A stretch of DNA of 64,000 nucleotides from Virgisporangium aurantiacum (GTDB taxonomy: Bacteria; Actinomycetota; Actinomycetes; Mycobacteriales; Micromonosporaceae): NCBI RefSeq assembly GCF_016863635.1, contig NZ_BOPG01000103.1:1-64000 (forward strand), in the 5' to 3' direction. Of this stretch, positions 1-8,800 are shown in pieces. The notes below the pieces were generated by a model. That model was not told where the DNA came from. It ran no database searches and saw only the letters and a list, made by a program, of their open reading frames with translations. The position numbers were made by a program, and so were the translations under genes. The stretch's first letter is position 1. The number at the start of each line of letters is the position of its first letter.

Positions 1-409
1 CGTTCGGCGCCGGGGCGGTGAAGTCCCGGCCGATGAGGTCGGGTGCCTTGGCCGCGGCCGGGTCCGCGATCGTGGTCCGGGTGCGGCGACGCAGCCGCAA
101 CCCGGCCAGACCGACACCGCGCATGACACGGGCGACCCGCTTGTGATTGACCCGCTCCTGCCCGCCGTGGCGGCTGGCGGGGTCGCGGAGCTCGGCGGTG
201 ATCCGGGGCACGCCGTAGGTGCCGTCGAACGCGGTGTGCACGGCCCGGATCCGCATCGCCAGCGCCGCATCGGCAGCCTGGCGGGCGGCCCGCGCCGCCG
301 CGGTGGCCTTCCAGTGGTAGAACGAGGACCGGGCGATCTTCAGGACCTGGCATAACCGCTTCACGCCGTAGCGTGGCGAGTGGTCAGCGACGAACTGGAA
401 GCGGTTCAC
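1..409 (-). CDS. IS3 transposase OrfB, cut by the window edge
   Basis: This is the catalytic half of the transposase, with an IS150-like HTH_21 region and the start of the DDE integrase region. The visible product starts V-N-R-F-Q-F-V and includes a segment reading YGVKRLCQVL, then SSFYHWKA, then YGVPRITAEL, which are standard OrfB landmarks before the DDE core. The first GTG overlaps the OrfA stop (GTGA), so expression may use coupling or the frameshift typical of IS3 elements. About 136 codons are visible and the DDE residues lie outside the window. Confidence 0.8.
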   Translation of the reverse strand, partial: MNRFQFVADHSPRYGVKRLCQVLKIARSSFYHWKATAAARAARQAADAALAMRIRAVHTAFDGTYGVPRITAELRDPASRHGGQERVNHKRVARVMRGVGLAGLRLRRRTRTTIADPAAAKAPDLIGRDFTAPAPN

Positions 410-735
410 CAGCGCGTCTCCCCGGCGAAATACCGGGCCGCCTTCCGCAGAATGTCCCGCTCCTCCTCCAACTCGCGGACCCGCCTGCGCAACGCGGCAT
501 TCTCCGCCTCAACCTGCGACGCCGCCGACCCCGATCCCGGCGCCGACGCGGCCGGTTCGGCCCGGACCACCGCCGGGCCCTTGCGCCGCCCGTCCGCGAG
601 CCGGATCCAGTTCCGTAGCGTCTCCGGGTTCACACCCAGATCCTCGGCAACGGACCGGATCGTCGCGTCCGGCCGGGAGTGGTACAACGCCACCGCATCG
701 GCCCTGAACTCGGCCGAATAGTGTTTCATCGCCAT
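406..735 (-). CDS. IS3 transposase OrfA (HTH_Tnp_1)
   Basis: The 109-residue protein opens with a helix-turn-helix of the HTH_Tnp_1 type: YSAEFRADAVALY near residues 6-18, then SVAEDLGVNPETLRNW near 28-43. A leucine-zipper-like stretch follows (ENAALRRRVRELEEERDIL), the usual OrfA oligomerisation helix. It binds the element's ends and supplies the N-terminal part of an OrfAB fusion transposase. Length and order match intact IS3 OrfA proteins, so this end of the element looks undamaged. Confidence 0.88.
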   Translation of the reverse strand: MAMKHYSAEFRADAVALYHSRPDATIRSVAEDLGVNPETLRNWIRLADGRRKGPAVVRAEPAASAPGSGSAASQVEAENAALRRRVRELEEERDILRKAARYFAGETRW

Positions 736-780
736 CTGTCTATGGACTCCTGTCCACCCGGACCATCAAGATCCAAGTCT

Positions 781-803
781 CGGGTGTCCAAGATCGGGGG
801 TCA
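781..803 (-). repeat. Terminal inverted repeat of the IS3 element
   Basis: On the minus strand this reads TGACCCCCGATCTTGG and onward, immediately outside OrfA. IS3 ends start with TG, so this is taken as the left terminal repeat. Its partner lies beyond base 1, so the call rests on position and sequence style only. Confidence 0.5.
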
Positions 804-840
804 ACTCCCATCAGTATCAGTGGTCTGGTCGTGGTCCCGG

Positions 841-1962
841 TCAGTTAGGCGGGATACCGATCCGCACGCTACCGACCGTGTCGCCGTCGTAGTGGACGAG
901 CAGTGCCCGGTTCCGATCGGGAGTCAACCAGTGCTGCCTGGCGCCGACGTCCGTGACCGGCGGCCCCAGCCGCGCTGCGAGCGACTCCCGTGTGTCGCTG
1001 AACGTGACGCCCCACGGTAGGGGACCGTCGAATGCCCGGAAGCGGGATCCGTAGGGGTGGGCCCGGCCCAGGCCCGGCGGCGCCCACGCGTTGTGCATGG
1101 TGACGCTCCAGAGCATGCGCCGCCGGGCGTCCTCGAACTCGGTACGCAGGCTCGGGGTGTAGCGGGTCTTCAGCGTCTGATTGCGGTACTCCCATGGATA
1201 GGCGAACTCCAGCTCGAACCCGGCGTCGAAGCGGGCCAGCGACCGGAACTCGTCCGGGCCGGGCACCGTGCGTAGGTCGATGCCGAGGGACGCGCAGTAG
1301 GCGACGATCTCCGGCTCGTCGGTGAACCGACCGAGCATCGGTTCGGCTGTCGCGGCGACGGTCAGCGCGGCGGCGGCGGTCAGAGCCGGATCCGCGGGCA
1401 CTATCGGCGGGAGAGCGGCGATCCTGGCCACCCGGTCCCGCTCGGTGCGCTCGGTCACCTCGTCGATCCAGGCGCCGAAGTCCGGCGCCGGTGGGACCTC
1501 GGGGACGACGAGACCCTGAGTGCGCAGCCACGCGGCGAGGTCGGCATGGCGGGACGGCTCCCGATCCTCCTCGTCGTCCTCGTCGTCCCGGTTCAGTTCC
1601 CACACGCCGCAGGCGCGGTCGCCCCAGCCGAGGAGAAACGCCTCAAGGCTGTCGGTCAGGGTGCGGTACTCGCCCTCCGAGTCGATGTTCACCACTGCCG
1701 GCGCCGGACCACCGTGATCCCACAGGGCCAGCTGCGAGCCCTCCGGCAGGGTGAGGAAGATCCCCACCCGTTCGCGGACCGCGAGCGACGCGTCCTCCAG
1801 CGGCGTGACGTACTCGTCCGACGGCTCGCTGGAGAAGGTGTTGAAGTAGCCGACGGACCCGTACGGCTGCTCCGCGAGCCACCGGCCCAGCGCTGGGAGC
1901 ACCGGCGGCACGGACATGCCCGGCGGGAAGCCGGTGGCGAACGACGCGACGTCGACGTGGTA
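841..1962 (-). CDS. SUKH (SMI1/KNR4)-like hypothetical protein
   Basis: No confident family assignment. The N-terminal half reads like a SUKH/SMI1 fold (GSVGYFNTF, then ALWDHGGPAPAVVNIDSEG and SLEAFLLGWG), a fold common in toxin-immunity proteins. The middle is Ala/Asp-rich and the C-terminus forms a second beta-rich block ending in LVHYDGDTVGSVRIGIP. The frame stays open to 2097, but residues upstream of GTG 1962 overlap a decayed segment that recurs near 56.1 kb, so the shorter start is preferred; ATG 1917 is another option. The product is about 373 residues and cytoplasmic (no signal peptide or membrane segment). The gene stands alone between the IS element and the GH16 gene. Confidence 0.55.
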   Translation of the reverse strand, partial: YHVDVASFATGFPPGMSVPPVLPALGRWLAEQPYGSVGYFNTFSSEPSDEYVTPLEDASLAVRERVGIFLTLPEGSQLALWDHGGPAPAVVNIDSEGEYRTLTDSLEAFLLGWGDRACGVWELNRDDEDDEEDREPSRHADLAAWLRTQGLVVPEVPPAPDFGAWIDEVTERTERDRVARIAALPPIVPADPALTAAAALTVAATAEPMLGRFTDEPEIVAYCASLGIDLRTVPGPDEFRSLARFDAGFELEFAYPWEYRNQTLKTRYTPSLRTEFEDARRRMLWSVTMHNAWAPPGLGRAHPYGSRFRAFDGPLPWGVTFSDTRESLAARLGPPVTDVGARQHWLTPDRNRALLVHYDGDTVGSVRIGIPPN

Positions 1963-2064
1963 CACGGCGCTGAACGTAGCAACGCCCCACCGCAGGCGCG
2001 ACCCCGCCGGGCACAGATGTGGGACCTGCCCGGGAGGGGCTACAAGGGCACCGCGCCCGCGTAG

Positions 2065-2109
2065 ATCGTTCTTTCGGGCTCTCGCGTGTTGGTCCATCGC
2101 CAGCGGGGC
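2065..2109. repeat. 45-bp segment shared with 56063-56107
   Basis: This stretch matches 56063-56107 at 40 of 45 positions by eye. On the minus strand both copies can be read as a peptide of the form PRWRW(T/S)NTR..(E/D)RTI(Y/H)A, which suggests two decayed copies of the same small coding region. Neither copy continues into a recognisable gene. Confidence 0.6.
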
Positions 2110-2150
2110 CGGGCGAACCCGGCGCGGGTCGTATCCCGGAACGCGCGGAA

Positions 2151-2182
2151 AGGGCGCGGGAGCCTGTCCGCTCCCGCGCCCT
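2151..2182 (-). terminator. Rho-independent-type hairpin after the GH16 gene
   Basis: A perfect 13-bp stem (AGGGCGCGGGAGC paired with its complement) with a 6-base loop lies 29 bases beyond the GH16 stop. It has no T-tract, as is usual for actinomycete terminators. Confidence 0.75.
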
Positions 2183-2210
2183 GACCGTCAGCGTGCCCCT
2201 CGGCCGGCCG

Positions 2211-3596
2211 TCACGCGGCCTTCACGAAATACTGTGCGGCCGATCCGTTGCAGTCCCAGATCTGCAGTCGCGCGCCGTCCGCTGTCGAGCCTCCCGGGGA
2301 GTCCAGGCACTTGTTGGAGTTCGGGTTGCGCAACCGGTTACCTTCCTGGACCCAGTTCTGTGCACCGCTGCCGTTGCAGTCCCAGAGCTGCACCTTCGTG
2401 CCGTTGGACGTACCCGCGCTGGCGACGTCGAGGCACCGGCCCAACGTCCGCAGGGTCTGGCCGTCCCAGCTCCACTGCTGGTCCTTCGAAAGAGAAGGCC
2501 CCTGGCACGTCCACAGCTGCACGGCCGCGCCATTGCCGCCCGTGTCGTTTCCGGCAACGTCCACGCACTTACCGCCCGGCCCGTTGATCTGCGTCGCGGG
2601 TCCGCCCGTGGGAGGCGGCGTCGTGCCCCCGCCGTCCTGGTAGTAGCGCACGTAGTCGATCGATGCGGTGAGCGGGAACTGGCTCTGCACGGGGTTCTGT
2701 CCGGGGTACGTGCCGCCCAGCGCCAGGTTGAAGATGACGTGGAACGGCTTGCGGAACTCCTCCAACGTCGCCGGTGTCGTGTCGATCACGTGCGTTTGCG
2801 CACCGTCCACGTACCAGCGGATCTGCGCGGCCGTCCACTCGATCGCATAGACGTGGAAGGCCGCGGCGTTGTTGACGGCGGGGTTCGCGACGTAGTTGGC
2901 GTTCTGACCCGCTGTCCACGGGAACACGCCGGTCCGCAGATCCCAGAAGATGTTGTTCGTCACGGTCGCGTTCGCGTTCGCGTGCTCCATGATGTCGACC
3001 TCGCCGCAACTGGCCCAGTTGGTGGGCAGGCGGTCGTAGTAGGTCTGCGCCGGGTTGTAGGCGCTCGTGGACGTCTCGTCGCACGAGTCACCGAGCATCC
3101 AGAAAGCCGGCCACGAGCCGGTGGCGGTCGGGAGCGCCATGCGCGCCTCGATGCGGCCGTACTGGAAGGACTTCTTCGTGTCCGTCGTCATGCGGCACGA
3201 CGTCTGGTAGAAGTTGCGGCCGTTGACCGTGATGGGCGTCGTGAGCCAGTTGGCGCGCATCACGAGGTTGCCGCCGGACTGCGTGCAGTTCTCGGGGCGG
3301 TACCACTCCCACTCGCCGTTGCCCCAGCCGTCGAAAGCATTGAGGCCGGGGTTGAGGCCGTTGCCGACGTTGTAGTTCCAGTTGGCGCTGCTGGGCGCGC
3401 CGGACCCGTTGAACTCGTCGGCCCACACGAGGTTCCACGCGGCGTGTGCGGGCTGCTGCTGGACGACCGCGATGCCGACAAGTGCGGTGGCGGCCGCGGT
3501 GAGGAGGACCATGAGGCGCCGGTGGCCGCGTGACAGCGCTCGGTCGGCAGCGCGGCCACGGAGCCTGGGGGAGGTGCGTTCTTGTTGAGTCTCCAC
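2211..3596 (-). CDS. Secreted GH16 endo-beta-1,3-glucanase-type enzyme with ricin-type CBM13
   Basis: Predicted to hydrolyse beta-1,3-glucans outside the cell. An N-terminal signal peptide (RGHRRLMVLL then a hydrophobic core ending PAHA) precedes a GH16 domain with the catalytic signature GEVDIMEH (E-x-D-x-x-E). A Gly/Thr/Pro linker leads to a ricin B-type lectin domain with repeated QxW-like motifs (QQWSW, QNWVQ, QYFV) and paired CLD sequences. The open frame extends to 3701, but GTG 3596 has a GAGAAGGG ribosome site 10 bases upstream and leaves a palindromic operator outside the gene, so it is chosen (461 residues). Flanked by its own operator and terminator, so monocistronic. Substrate is inferred from the family. 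Confidence 0.9.
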   Translation of the reverse strand: METQQERTSPRLRGRAADRALSRGHRRLMVLLTAAATALVGIAVVQQQPAHAAWNLVWADEFNGSGAPSSANWNYNVGNGLNPGLNAFDGWGNGEWEWYRPENCTQSGGNLVMRANWLTTPITVNGRNFYQTSCRMTTDTKKSFQYGRIEARMALPTATGSWPAFWMLGDSCDETSTSAYNPAQTYYDRLPTNWASCGEVDIMEHANANATVTNNIFWDLRTGVFPWTAGQNANYVANPAVNNAAAFHVYAIEWTAAQIRWYVDGAQTHVIDTTPATLEEFRKPFHVIFNLALGGTYPGQNPVQSQFPLTASIDYVRYYQDGGGTTPPPTGGPATQINGPGGKCVDVAGNDTGGNGAAVQLWTCQGPSLSKDQQWSWDGQTLRTLGRCLDVASAGTSNGTKVQLWDCNGSGAQNWVQEGNRLRNPNSNKCLDSPGGSTADGARLQIWDCNGSAAQYFVKAA

Positions 3597-3676
3597 AGCG
3601 GGGGTGCCCTTCTCGAGCAGGGGCGGCGATGGGACGATTGGCGGAAATGCCTGTTCTAACCCCCACGTGGCGGACG

Positions 3677-3690
3677 TGAGAGCGCTCTCA
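3677..3690. promoter_or_regulatory. CebR/LacI-type operator upstream of the GH16 gene
   Basis: TGAGAGCGCTCTCA is a perfect 14-bp palindrome that differs at only two symmetric positions from the CebR consensus TGGGAGCGCTCCCA, known from actinomycete cellulase and glucanase genes. It sits 81 bases upstream of the chosen GTG start, so glucan-oligosaccharide-responsive repression is likely. No cebR-like gene lies in the window. Confidence 0.75.
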
Positions 3691-3745
3691 GGATAGCTCA
3701 ACCTCGATCTGTTACGAAGTATGGAATTGAGCGGCGTAGATACGA

Positions 3746-3819
3746 CGAAAGTGCCCTTTGTGCTGGGATGATCGGGTTTGTTGAGGACCAGATCAGGGCC
3801 AGCGGGACGGGCACTTTCG
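3746..3819. repeat. 11-bp inverted repeat, possible mobile-element remnant
   Basis: CGAAAGTGCCC at 3746-3756 is mirrored exactly by GGGCACTTTCG at 3809-3819. The pair overlaps the 5' end of the next open frame. It resembles the terminal regions of some actinomycete insertion sequences, but no transposase accompanies it, so a decayed element end is only one explanation. Confidence 0.4.
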
Positions 3820-4226
3820 GGGCGAATATCTCAAGCCTGGCGGGGGCGGAGCCGCGGTGTTCGATGAGAAGATCTCGTGTCAACAGTGCCCTCATCGACG
3901 CGCACGCCGAGCGGGTCGCGCGGGCGCTCGCGGCGGCCGACAAGGCGGTGTCGAAGGCGGAGACCGCCACCGAGAAGCGCTTCGAGAGCGTCGACGAGTT
4001 CCGGCAGAGGCTCTCCGACCAGACCAGGTCGCTCGTCAGCAAGGTCGAGTTCGACGCGGTCCGGGATAGCAGCGCCGTGCGCATCGCCGATCTGGCCAGT
4101 CGGTTGGACAAGACCGAGGGAAACGCGGTCGGGCTCAACGCCGGCTGGGTCTACCTGATTGGCGGGCTGTCGGTCGCGGCTACGCTGGCGAGCCTTGTCG
4201 TTCTCGTCGTCCAGTGGACGAGTTGA
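3768..4226 (+). CDS. Coiled-coil protein with C-terminal membrane anchor, probably 5'-truncated
   Basis: From about residue 40 the protein is a charged helix (AERVARALAAADKAVSKAE and onward) followed by a single hydrophobic segment near the C-terminus (GWVYLIGGLSVAATLASLVV). This matches the C-terminal part of a small family often found in phages and actinomycete genomes, in which a longer helical N-terminus precedes this region. The first 30 residues look non-coding and lie over an 11-bp inverted repeat, so the authentic 5' end seems lost and ATG 3864 may be the usable start. Function unknown. Confidence 0.5.
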   Translation: MIGFVEDQIRASGTGTFGANISSLAGAEPRCSMRRSRVNSALIDAHAERVARALAAADKAVSKAETATEKRFESVDEFRQRLSDQTRSLVSKVEFDAVRDSSAVRIADLASRLDKTEGNAVGLNAGWVYLIGGLSVAATLASLVVLVVQWTS

Positions 4227-4480
4227 CCGGCGAATAGGTGGGGTCCGGGAGACCCTACCGAGCATCAGGCTGAGGCGACCGCGATCGAACGGGCGCTGGC
4301 CGAACGGCGACACGACAAGCGGTGAGTGGGCTCCGGCGGCCAACTTCGGGACGGACCGGCGGGCTCTACATTTCGCCAGCACCTTGTTGCCTGGGGCTGC
4401 CTCCTTGGAGATGATCTCGACTGTCGCCACCGAGATCGAGTTCTCGGGGTGTGGATCAGGTATCGCGCGGGAGGCCTGAA

Positions 4481-5512
4481 TTGGGGACCAGCTATCAGAC
4501 GGTCGTGGTGGCCGCGTCGATCGAGTCGGTGCGATGCGCTTTGGAAGCGGACCAGGTCGAGGCGCTGCTGGTGCCGGCCGGACCGGACCGCACCGCGGTC
4601 CTGCCCAGTGAGGGCGACCACGACTTCGTCGACCCCGGCAGCGTCGCGGAAGCATTGAGCGCCGACCTGAAGGTCGACGCGTTGGCCCAGGTGGTCTTCG
4701 ACTCCGACCTCATTTTCCTGGACCTTTACCGCGGCGGTGAACGGATCTTCGAGTACGTATCGGACCCGGCGATGCGGGCCAGCCTCGACGGCGAACCCGC
4801 CCCGCCGCCATCGGCCGACCCCGCAGGTGATGCCGCTTTCGCCGCCGCGGCGTTGGCGCCGTTGGGGGTTGGGCAGGTCGACCTGGCGATGCTGGCCGCC
4901 ACGCTCCGCACCGATCAGGACGGGTGGGTGTTCGCAGAAGCGTGGCACGCGGAGATTCTGACCGTGTTGAACCTCGACCCGACCGCGGCGACGATGGCCT
5001 TCCGGTGGGCGGTCTCGGAGGACCTGCCCGGAGCCGTCCGCACAGTGGCAATGTCGGATGCCGACGCCATCGAGCAGTCGGAGTGGTGGCCGTTTCCGGT
5101 CATCATCTACACCGCGATTCCACTGGACGTCGACCCGGCCGACGCCGCACAGGTACTCGCCGACGCCATTGCCGACCAGACGATCGCGATGCGCACCCAC
5201 GTCGGCTACGCACCCGTCGTCCCCGGCGCCGCCGTCAATCCGGCCAGCCGCTTCCCGGGAGTCCCGATCCGCACCGGCCAGCAATCGGCGACCTACTTCG
5301 CCCAGATACTGATCCGGTCCCCGGGACGCCAACCGAACTACGAACAGGTCATCACCGCCATCGACAACGCCTGGGTCACCGCCTGGCGCGACCGGTACGG
5401 CATCACCGCAGAACAGGAACCCGCATTCGCCCCCACCACGTACGACCGGTTCCGCATCGGCTTCGGCCACACCCACGAACGCCGGACCACAACCGACCAC
5501 CCGATTCTCTGA
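4481..5512 (+). CDS. Conserved hypothetical protein, 343 aa
   Basis: Not recognised. The frame opens upstream at 4451, but TTG 4481 has GGGAGG six bases before it and gives the N-terminus LGTSYQTVVVAA, which begins a regular beta-alpha pattern, so this start is preferred. The protein is soluble, acidic in its first half, with a Pro/Ala linker around residues 108-125 (PAPPPSADPAGDAAFAA). A second domain follows with two adjacent Trp (SEWWPFPVIIY) and a C-terminus rich in His/Arg. No signal peptide or membrane segment. It stands alone, preceded by a remnant gene and followed by a gene-poor gap. Confidence 0.6.
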   Translation: MGTSYQTVVVAASIESVRCALEADQVEALLVPAGPDRTAVLPSEGDHDFVDPGSVAEALSADLKVDALAQVVFDSDLIFLDLYRGGERIFEYVSDPAMRASLDGEPAPPPSADPAGDAAFAAAALAPLGVGQVDLAMLAATLRTDQDGWVFAEAWHAEILTVLNLDPTAATMAFRWAVSEDLPGAVRTVAMSDADAIEQSEWWPFPVIIYTAIPLDVDPADAAQVLADAIADQTIAMRTHVGYAPVVPGAAVNPASRFPGVPIRTGQQSATYFAQILIRSPGRQPNYEQVITAIDNAWVTAWRDRYGITAEQEPAFAPTTYDRFRIGFGHTHERRTTTDHPIL

Positions 5513-5874
5513 ACCTCTCTGACGGCCGCCGAACCGAACCCGACTCTCGCCAGACCGGTCCAAGCCCAGCTATGTGGACACCGGGTCGCGGCGACACTTG
5601 ACGGTGTCACCGTCGACATCACCGAGGTGGTCGGCTTCGGCGGGCCGCTGGGCGGTCGGACGCACCTGGTGGTGTCCGACAATGGGCGGTTGGTCGTCAC
5701 CTATGCCCGCGACGGTCCGAGCCCGGTGATGACGCCGGCCCGGCCAACGGTTCTCGACCGAGTTGTGGCGACGCGTCCCAGCCGGTACTGCCCGTCGGAC
5801 CGACTCGGAGGCTATGCCGCCTCCGTTGCCGTACCTGTATGCCTTTGACTGCCGATCCTTGATCGCTCCGAGGG
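5513..5874. other. Gene-poor interval with possible emfourin-like remnant
   Basis: No convincing gene. One forward frame near 5600-5720 reads VTVDITEVVGFGGPLGG then LVVSDNGRLVVTYARDG, which recalls the short emfourin-type protease-inhibitor family, but it lacks a plausible start and the C-terminal half. It is treated as a remnant. Nothing else was seen before the convergent end of the SARP gene. Confidence 0.3.
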
Positions 5875-8800
5875 TCACGTGCCGCGGGGTAGGGCGTACC
5901 CGGTGGCAGCCCGGATGCCGGCGTCCGCCCGGGCGTGCCGGTCGGCCTCGTCGGGGTGGCCGCAGGCCTGGGCGACACGCGCCAGTACGGCGTGCGCGTC
6001 GGCCGCCAGCACCCGGTACCCGCAGGTCGTGGCCTGGTGCAGCGCGAGCGCCGCGTGGCAGCGGGCGGCGGCGTGATCGCCGTCGGCGAGCGCCACCGCC
6101 GCCAGCCCGGTCAGCGCCTCGATCTGCTGGCGCGGGGTCGAAGCCGCACCGGCGACGTCGTGGGCCCGGTGGTGGTGCTCGGCGGCGCGGCGGCGATCGC
6201 CGGCCCGCAGGTACACGGCGGCCAGCACGTTAAGTGCGGCGGACTCGGTGCGCGGGTCGCCGATCTCCCGGCTCAGCGCCAGCGCGGTGAGCGCGTGCGT
6301 ACGGGCCGGCGCGACCTGGTCGAGGGCGAGCCCGACCGCGGCCAGCCGGTGGTGGATGAGCGCCTGCCCGTCGCGGTCGCCGACCTCGGCGTACAGGGCG
6401 CCGGCGCGGTCGAGGTACCGACCCGCCTCGGCGAGGAGTCCCCGCTCGTGGCAGACCTGCCCGAGTCCGGTCAGCGCGAGCGCCTCGCCGTGGCGGCTGT
6501 CGAGGGCGGCGTTGAGCGTGACCGCCTCCTGGAAGTGCGCGGTGGCCTCGCGCAGCCGACCGGTCTGGTGGTACACGGCCGCGAGCTGGCCGAGGTTGTT
6601 GGCGATGCCGGCGCGTCGGCCGATGTCCCGGTCGACGGCCAGCGCCGCGGCCAGCAGGCGGGCGGCCGCCCGCAACCGGCCCTGCGTCTGGCCGACGATG
6701 CCGAGGTTGCCAAGCGTGGTGGCCTCGCACGCGCGCCACCCACAGCGGCGGGCCAGCCGCAGCGCCGCACCGTAATGGCGCAGCGCCGCCCGGTGCTCGC
6801 CGACGCTGCGGCACGCCGTACCGAGGCTGAGCCGGGCCGCCGCCTCAGCCCACGGGTCGCCGGCGCGGCGGGCCGCCGCCAGCCCGGCACCGGCGACCAC
6901 CATCCAGTCGGCCATGTGCCGGCCCAGGTGGAAGTAGCCACGCAGCCGGTCGGCGAGGCGGGCGACGGTCGCGGGTGGACCGACGGCAGCCCGGACGGCC
7001 GCGACCAGGTTGACCCGTTCGGCGTCGAGCCAGGCGACGGCGGCCGCCCGGTCGGCGAAGCGGCTGTCCGGCGCCACGCCCGGCAGCCGGAGCATGTGCG
7101 GGTAGAGCAGATCGGCTGCACCGTCGACCACGGAAAGGTACCAGTCGTGGAGCCGGGCGGTCGCTGCGGCGCGCTCGGCCGGCAGGTCGTCGCGGTGCGC
7201 CCGCTCCGCCGCGTAGCAGCGCAGCAGGTCGTGTGCGGTGTACCGGCCGGGCTCCGGTTCGTCGAGCAGGTGGGCGGCGGCGAGCCGGGCCAGGGCCGCC
7301 GTGATGTCGCGTTCCGGCTCGGCAGCGAGCGCCGCGGCGGCGCCCGCGTTGATCGTCGGCCCCGGCACCAGCCCGAACAGCCGGAACAGCCGGCGGGCCG
7401 GCCCAGGCAGCGCCGCGTACGACGCATCGAACGCCGCACCGACCGCCGTCTCCGGGTCGCCGTCGACGGCGAGGGCGGCGAGCCGGTTGGCGCGCAGCAT
7501 CGCCACGTACCCGCCGATCGACCGGCCCGGGTGCCAGGCCAGCGCCGCCGCCGCGACCCGCAGCGCCAGCGGCAGGTGGGCGCATGCGTCAGCGAGGTCG
7601 TCGGCCGCCCCGGGTTCGGCCGCCACCCGGGCCGGGCCGAGCAGCCGGGCCAACAGGTCGCGGGCCTCGTCCGGCCGGAGCAGGCCGAGCCCGATCGGCA
7701 GCGCCCCGTCGCGGGCGACCAGACCGGTCAGCCGCTCCCGTCCGGTGATCAGGACCAGGCCGCCAGCGCCGGGCAGCAGCGGCCGGACCTGGTCAACATC
7801 GCGGGCGTTGTCGAGGACCACCAGCAGACGCCGCCCGGCGGCCAGCGTCCGCAGCAGCGCGCCGGCCTGATCCAGCCGTACGGGTACCTGCTCCGGCGGT
7901 ACCCCGAGCGCCCGTAGGAACCCGGTGAGCGCGTCGATCGGCGGTACCGGCGGGTCGGCCGCCCAGCCGCGCAGGTCGACGAACAGCTGGCCGCCGTCGA
8001 AGTTGTCGCGGACCCGGTGCGCCCAGTGCAGCGCCAGCGCCGTCTTGCCGATCCCGGCCGTACCGGCGATCGCCGCGATGACGAGCCGGTCCGGGCGGAT
8101 CTCCGGGATGAGTTGGTCGAGCCGGTCCAGGTGCGCGGCACGACCGGTGAACCCGGTGGCCGGCGCAGGTAGCTGCGCGGGCACCGGGCCGGCGGCCGGC
8201 CGGTCGAGCGCCCGGTCGGCGCGCACCGACTCGGCGCGCACCGACTCGGGCGCGGCGAGGATGGCGGTGCGCAGGGACTTCACCTCGGTCGCCGGTTCCA
8301 GGCCGAGATCGGCCAGCACCGCCTCGTACGCGAGGAACGCCGCCAACGCGTCGGCCTGCCGCCCGGTACGGTGCAGCGCGACCATGAGCGCCCGCCAGGC
8401 GCGCTGGCGCAGCGGGTGCTCGCGGGTCAGCGCGCCCAGCGCCGCGACCGCCTCGTCGGGGCGGCCCAGCGACACCAGCGCCTCGGCGTGGTGCTCCCGC
8501 CCGGCGAGGTGCAGTTCGACGAGCCGCGCGGCCTCGGCCGCGGCGGGTCCGTGGTGGGCCAGATCGGGGTACGCCTCGCCGGTCCACAGTTCGAGCGCCC
8601 GGTCGAGCAGGTCGACGGCTCGGTGCGGCCCGGCCGCCCGCGCCTCGACGACGAGGGCCTCGAACCGCCGGGCGTCGACCGCGCCGCCGTCGGCCCACAA
8701 CGTGTAGCCGTCGCCGGTGCGGGCGAGTACCTCGGCACCGAGCGGTCGGCGCAGCCGGGAGACGTAGGACTGCACGGTGTTGACCGCCGACGGCGGCGGG

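Larger units (their letters stand above)
1..803 (-). mobile_element. IS3-family insertion sequence, 5' part only
   Basis: Two overlapping transposase frames on the minus strand, OrfA followed by OrfB, give the classic IS3 organisation. The element enters from the left edge of the window, so its far end is not visible. The near end is placed at 803 because the minus strand there begins TGACCCCCGATCTTGG, a TG-starting terminus of the kind IS3 elements carry, 68 bases upstream of OrfA. The target duplication cannot be checked without the other end. Confidence 0.75.

Noticed and set aside
2019..3533. 504-codon plus-strand frame opposite GH16
   Set aside because: Antisense to a gene with signal peptide, catalytic motif, operator and terminator.
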